Positions 15,747-17,848 of a DNA stretch of 17,848 nucleotides are shown here, in pieces (position 1 is the stretch's first letter; the number at the start of each line of letters is the position of its first letter). Location of the stretch: positions 1 to 17,848 of the forward strand of contig CANLHV010000012.1 of assembly GCA_947490975.1 (NCBI GenBank), read 5' to 3'. Source of the DNA: Acidimicrobiaceae bacterium. GTDB lineage: Bacteria; Actinomycetota; Acidimicrobiia; Acidimicrobiales; Ilumatobacteraceae. The position numbers were made by a program, and so were the translations under genes. The notes under the pieces are model-generated. The model was not told the origin of the DNA. It saw nothing but the letters and a program-made list of their open reading frames with translations, and did no database searches.

Positions 15747-15765
15747 TCAGCCACCGATTGGCTGA
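15747..15765 (-). promoter_or_regulatory. Perfect hairpin in the leader region of gltB
   Basis: TCAGCCA and TGGCTGA pair over 7 bp around a 5-nt loop. The element sits between the crotonase stop and the gltB start, ending 11 bp before the gltB Shine-Dalgarno. No T-run follows it in the gltB direction, so it may be a terminator for the crotonase message, an operator, or a leader structure controlling gltBD. The sequence does not decide between these. Confidence 0.45.
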
Positions 15766-15799
15766 CTAAACGAGACGACGTTGGCTCGAGATTTAAAGT

Positions 15800-16675
15800 C
15801 TAGACAGTTGGCGGTCTAAATTTCGCTGGCCTTTTTTCAAAATTCGACATCACGGCTTCGACCTGATTCGGCTTGCCAATTAGCGAATAAATGATGCGTC
15901 GCTCTTCAGCAAAATGCTCGGCTGCCCCTGCGTTTGACAGGCGGTTAATCAACGCCTTCGCGCCACGCACAGCGTCGGGGCTTCGATCGGCAATCTCTCG
16001 GGCAATCTGCATCGCCGTTTCAAACGGCGTGTCACTAAGGCGTGTGACAACACCAAGTGCATGTGCTTCGACACCCGAGATTATTCGCGCGCTGAAAACC
16101 AAATCTTTTGCAACATCGTCACGCACAAGTCGCGACAACATCAAAGTACCCGTCATGTCGGGTATCAAACCCCAATGAACTTCCCGCATCGCAAATTGTG
16201 TTTCGCCGTGCGCAACGCGAATATCGGCGCCGAGCGCCAATTGCATGCCGCCACCTAGTGCGTGACCTTGCAACGCCGCAACAACTGGTACTGGCACTTC
16301 TTGCCACACCCAACAAATTTGTTGCGCCAAATGCGTAATCGCACCTGGCTGCATCGCACCTGCGTTTTCGGCGGTGTCTTTTTTCTCACCGGCCGCAGAC
16401 TTTTTTGAATCGCCATTCGCCGACCCACTGTCGGCCATTGACTGAAAACTTCCAAAGTCAAGCCCAGCACAAAACGAGTTGCCGTTGCCCGACAAAACAA
16501 CCGCACGAATCTCTCGATTCGTCACAAGGTCTTGGCCAGCTTTTGAAATCGCGTCAAACATCGCCGGGTCAAGCGCGTTGCGCTTATCGGCGCGATCAAG
16601 TCGTACGTCAGCAATGCCATCGCTAATCGTCACCGTCACTCTGTCGTTGTAGTTTTTAGCCTCAGTTGACGACAT
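15800..16675 (-). CDS. Crotonase (enoyl-CoA hydratase/isomerase) family protein
   Basis: This is a cytoplasmic acyl-CoA enzyme of the crotonase fold, 291 residues. The CoA-binding features are present: RADKRNALD (28-36), SGNGNSFCAGLDFG (62-75) and ALQGHALGGG (134-143), the last forming the oxyanion hole. The first catalytic Glu of enoyl-CoA hydratases is replaced by Gln145 (GGGMQ). The second is kept as Glu165 (MREVHWG), and Asp173 (IPDMTG) sits where dienoyl-CoA isomerases carry their catalytic Asp. This favours an isomerase-like or other non-hydratase activity. Residues about 79-110 are a charged, Ala/Ser/Lys-rich insert after the GLDF segment, where the family is usually shorter. The ATG at 16675 has GGAG 5 nt upstream; a longer frame back to 16951 would overlap the nitroreductase gene and its added 92 residues are not crotonase-like. 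It is divergent from the nitroreductase. Confidence 0.88.
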   Translation of the reverse strand: MSSTEAKNYNDRVTVTISDGIADVRLDRADKRNALDPAMFDAISKAGQDLVTNREIRAVVLSGNGNSFCAGLDFGSFQSMADSGSANGDSKKSAAGEKKDTAENAGAMQPGAITHLAQQICWVWQEVPVPVVAALQGHALGGGMQLALGADIRVAHGETQFAMREVHWGLIPDMTGTLMLSRLVRDDVAKDLVFSARIISGVEAHALGVVTRLSDTPFETAMQIAREIADRSPDAVRGAKALINRLSNAGAAEHFAEERRIIYSLIGKPNQVEAVMSNFEKRPAKFRPPTV

Positions 16676-16680
16676 TTTGA

Positions 16681-16684
16681 CTCC
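16681..16684 (-). promoter_or_regulatory. Ribosome binding site deciding the crotonase start
   Basis: The minus strand reads GGAG with 5 nt to the ATG at 16675. This picks the short crotonase form over the upstream extension that would run through the nitroreductase gene. Confidence 0.6.
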
Positions 16685-16748
16685 GATCGTTCGATATTTA
16701 GTCTCACCAAGTCTCGCATGGCTTCGGGCGCGTGGCACACTTGAAGCC

Positions 16749-17396
16749 ATGAAACTTAACCTGACCAATGATGAACTTCTTTCAACAACTCGCAGTGTGC
16801 GCAAGCGTCTTGACTTTGACCGCCCTGTCGAACGCGCAGTCGTCGAAGAATGCCTAAATCTGGCCTTACAGGCACCAACGGGTAGCAACAGCCAAGGATG
16901 GCACTGGATCGTGATTGAAGATGCCGCTAAGCGCAAAGCACTCTCCGACATTTACAAAGAAAATTTCAAACTCTATGCCAGCCTTCCTGGTCGCAAATAC
17001 ACCGAAGGTGATCCACGAATAGATCAAATGCCAAAAGTGCGCGACTCGGCGATGTTTCTCGCCGACGAAATGTATCGTGCGCCAATGTTGATGATTCCGT
17101 GCATCGAAGGTCGGCTCGAAAGTGTCGACGTCGCAACAGGTGCTGGCGGTTGGGGCTCGCTTTTGCCAGCAGTCTGGAGTTTCATGTTGGCTCTGCGCAG
17201 CCGCGGCATGGGTTCTGCGTGGACAACAATTCACCTGATTCTTGAGGGCGAAAAGAAAGCTGCAGAGATTCTCGGCATTCCGTACGACAAAATCACGCAA
17301 GGTGGTTTGTTTCCGATTGCTTACACAGTGGGCACAGACTTTAAGCCAGCCAAACGATTGCCGCTCGAAAAAGTTTTGCACTGGGACAAGTGGTAA
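16749..17396 (+). CDS. Nitroreductase family protein
   Basis: This is a probable FMN-dependent, NAD(P)H-using oxidoreductase of the nitroreductase fold, 215 residues, cytoplasmic and usually dimeric. The N-terminal FMN-phosphate motif is TTRSVRKRLDFDRPVE (about residues 13-28), followed by LALQAPTGSNSQGWHW (about 39-54), where Ser/Asn and the Trp line the flavin site. The middle GAGGWGSLLPAVWSFMLALRS segment is the dimer-interface helix, and GLFPIAYTVGTDFKPAKRLPL near the end is the typical closing strand. The ATG at 16749 places the FMN motif at the expected distance; an earlier in-frame start at 16677 would add 24 atypical residues reaching the crotonase gene. The Shine-Dalgarno is weak. 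The substrate cannot be told: members reduce nitro groups, quinones or enones. It diverges from the crotonase gene across 73 bp. Confidence 0.9.
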   Translation: MKLNLTNDELLSTTRSVRKRLDFDRPVERAVVEECLNLALQAPTGSNSQGWHWIVIEDAAKRKALSDIYKENFKLYASLPGRKYTEGDPRIDQMPKVRDSAMFLADEMYRAPMLMIPCIEGRLESVDVATGAGGWGSLLPAVWSFMLALRSRGMGSAWTTIHLILEGEKKAAEILGIPYDKITQGGLFPIAYTVGTDFKPAKRLPLEKVLHWDKW

Positions 17397-17429
17397 TAAA
17401 CTGTTCTCCCCGACCGAAATGAAACGAGC

Positions 17430-17848
17430 ATGACTACGAATTCAAGTGCCGCGAGTGCAGGCACACCAATCGATCTGGTGAACGGCGTTTACGCCAAACT
17501 GCCGAAGAATGTCGCACTCGGTCGCAAGCGCCTTGGTCGACCTTTGACTCTCACCGAAAAGATTCTGATCAACCACCTCACGAATCCTGCAAAACAAGTA
17601 CTCGAGCGTTCAAGAAGTTACGCCGACTTTGCACCAGACCGAGTTGCAATGCAAGACGCAACCGCGCAGATGGCGTTGCTGCAATTTATGACAGCGGGTT
17701 TGCCAACAACTGCAGTGCCATCAACAGTGCACTGCGATCACTTGATCTTGGCTAAATCTGGCGCACGCATCGACATGGGCGTAGCGATTGACACCAATAA
17801 AGAGGTCTACGATTTCTTGCGTTCGGTTTCTGCAAAATATGGCATCGG
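17430..17848 (+). CDS. Aconitate hydratase, mitochondrial type (N-terminal 139 residues)
   Basis: Aconitase isomerises citrate to isocitrate in the TCA cycle using a 4Fe-4S cluster. Only the start is in the window: 139 codons from the ATG at 17430, open to the right edge. GRPLTLTEKIL (36-46), RVAMQDATAQMALLQF (71-86) and VPSTVHCDHLI (96-106) match the first domain of mitochondrial aconitase, including the conserved Gln75 and His101 of the active site. The end, EVYDFLRSVSAKYGI, also fits. Bacterial AcnA and AcnB look different in this part. The cluster cysteines lie further downstream and are not in view. The gene follows the nitroreductase after 33 bp on the same strand, so the two may share a message. 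Shine-Dalgarno is weak (AACGAG). Confidence 0.94.
   Translation, partial: MTTNSSAASAGTPIDLVNGVYAKLPKNVALGRKRLGRPLTLTEKILINHLTNPAKQVLERSRSYADFAPDRVAMQDATAQMALLQFMTAGLPTTAVPSTVHCDHLILAKSGARIDMGVAIDTNKEVYDFLRSVSAKYGI

Noticed and set aside
16677..16704. Promoter for the nitroreductase (TTGACT with TAGTCT or TATTTA)
   Set aside because: The spacing is 12 or 16 bp and the -10 match is poor, so it is not a supportable call.
16677..16748. 24-codon upstream extension of the nitroreductase
   Set aside because: It would reach into the crotonase start region, and the FMN motif is at the normal distance from the ATG at 16749.
16676..16951. N-terminal extension of 92 codons on the crotonase frame
   Set aside because: It overlaps the start of the nitroreductase gene on the other strand, its composition (Arg/Ser-rich) is unlike crotonases, and a good Shine-Dalgarno supports the ATG at 16675.
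17419..17433. Five-codon ATG...TGA frame overlapping the aconitase start (MKRA)
   Set aside because: It could look like a leader peptide, but it has no Shine-Dalgarno and is too short to tell from chance.

Overview
The window looks like a piece of an actinobacterial chromosome, most likely an aquatic member of the Acidimicrobiia. The reasons are moderate G+C (near 50% by eye), a Tat-exported lipoprotein opening its mature part with Cys-Gly-Ser-Ser-Asp, Thr/Pro linkers of the TTTTLPP kind, an actinobacterial-style GltBD, and frequent GTG/TTG starts. This placement is inference from protein style; no rRNA or marker tree is available. Coding density is very high. No stretch over 300 bases lacks a gene, and no tRNA, rRNA, IS element, phage gene or CRISPR array was seen.

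Layout, left to right. (1) Positions 1-3856, minus strand: a polyamine-type ABC importer operon transcribed leftwards as potA (ATPase), potD (Tat lipoprotein binding protein), then one long permease reading frame joining a PotB-like and a PotC-like domain. That frame leaves the window at its left edge. (2) 3952-6591: alanine dehydrogenase (+), a small zinc-ribbon protein (-) and an MFS transporter (+), packed with 2-37 bp between them. (3) 6586-9665: a cell-wall block with murF (-) and ddl (+) diverging from 71 bp, and a two-LysM lipoprotein (-) converging on ddl across a hairpin. (4) 9727-15721, minus: glutamate synthase gltB-gltD, overlapping by 8 bp. (5) 15800-17848: a crotonase-family enzyme (-), a nitroreductase (+) diverging from it, and the first 139 codons of a mitochondrial-type aconitase (+) cut by the right edge.

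The genes are mostly central nitrogen and cell-wall metabolism. GltBD makes glutamate from glutamine and 2-oxoglutarate. Ald interconverts pyruvate plus ammonium with L-alanine. Ddl makes D-Ala-D-Ala, and MurF attaches that dipeptide to the peptidoglycan precursor. The importer would bring in an organic amine.

I do not see an undescribed defence, mobile or biosynthetic system. The points most worth a second look are the fused permease with two extra predicted membrane helices in its second half, the small Cys/His-rich protein next to ald, the crotonase with a Gln in one catalytic Glu position and a charged low-complexity insert, and several perfect inverted repeats in intergenic DNA.
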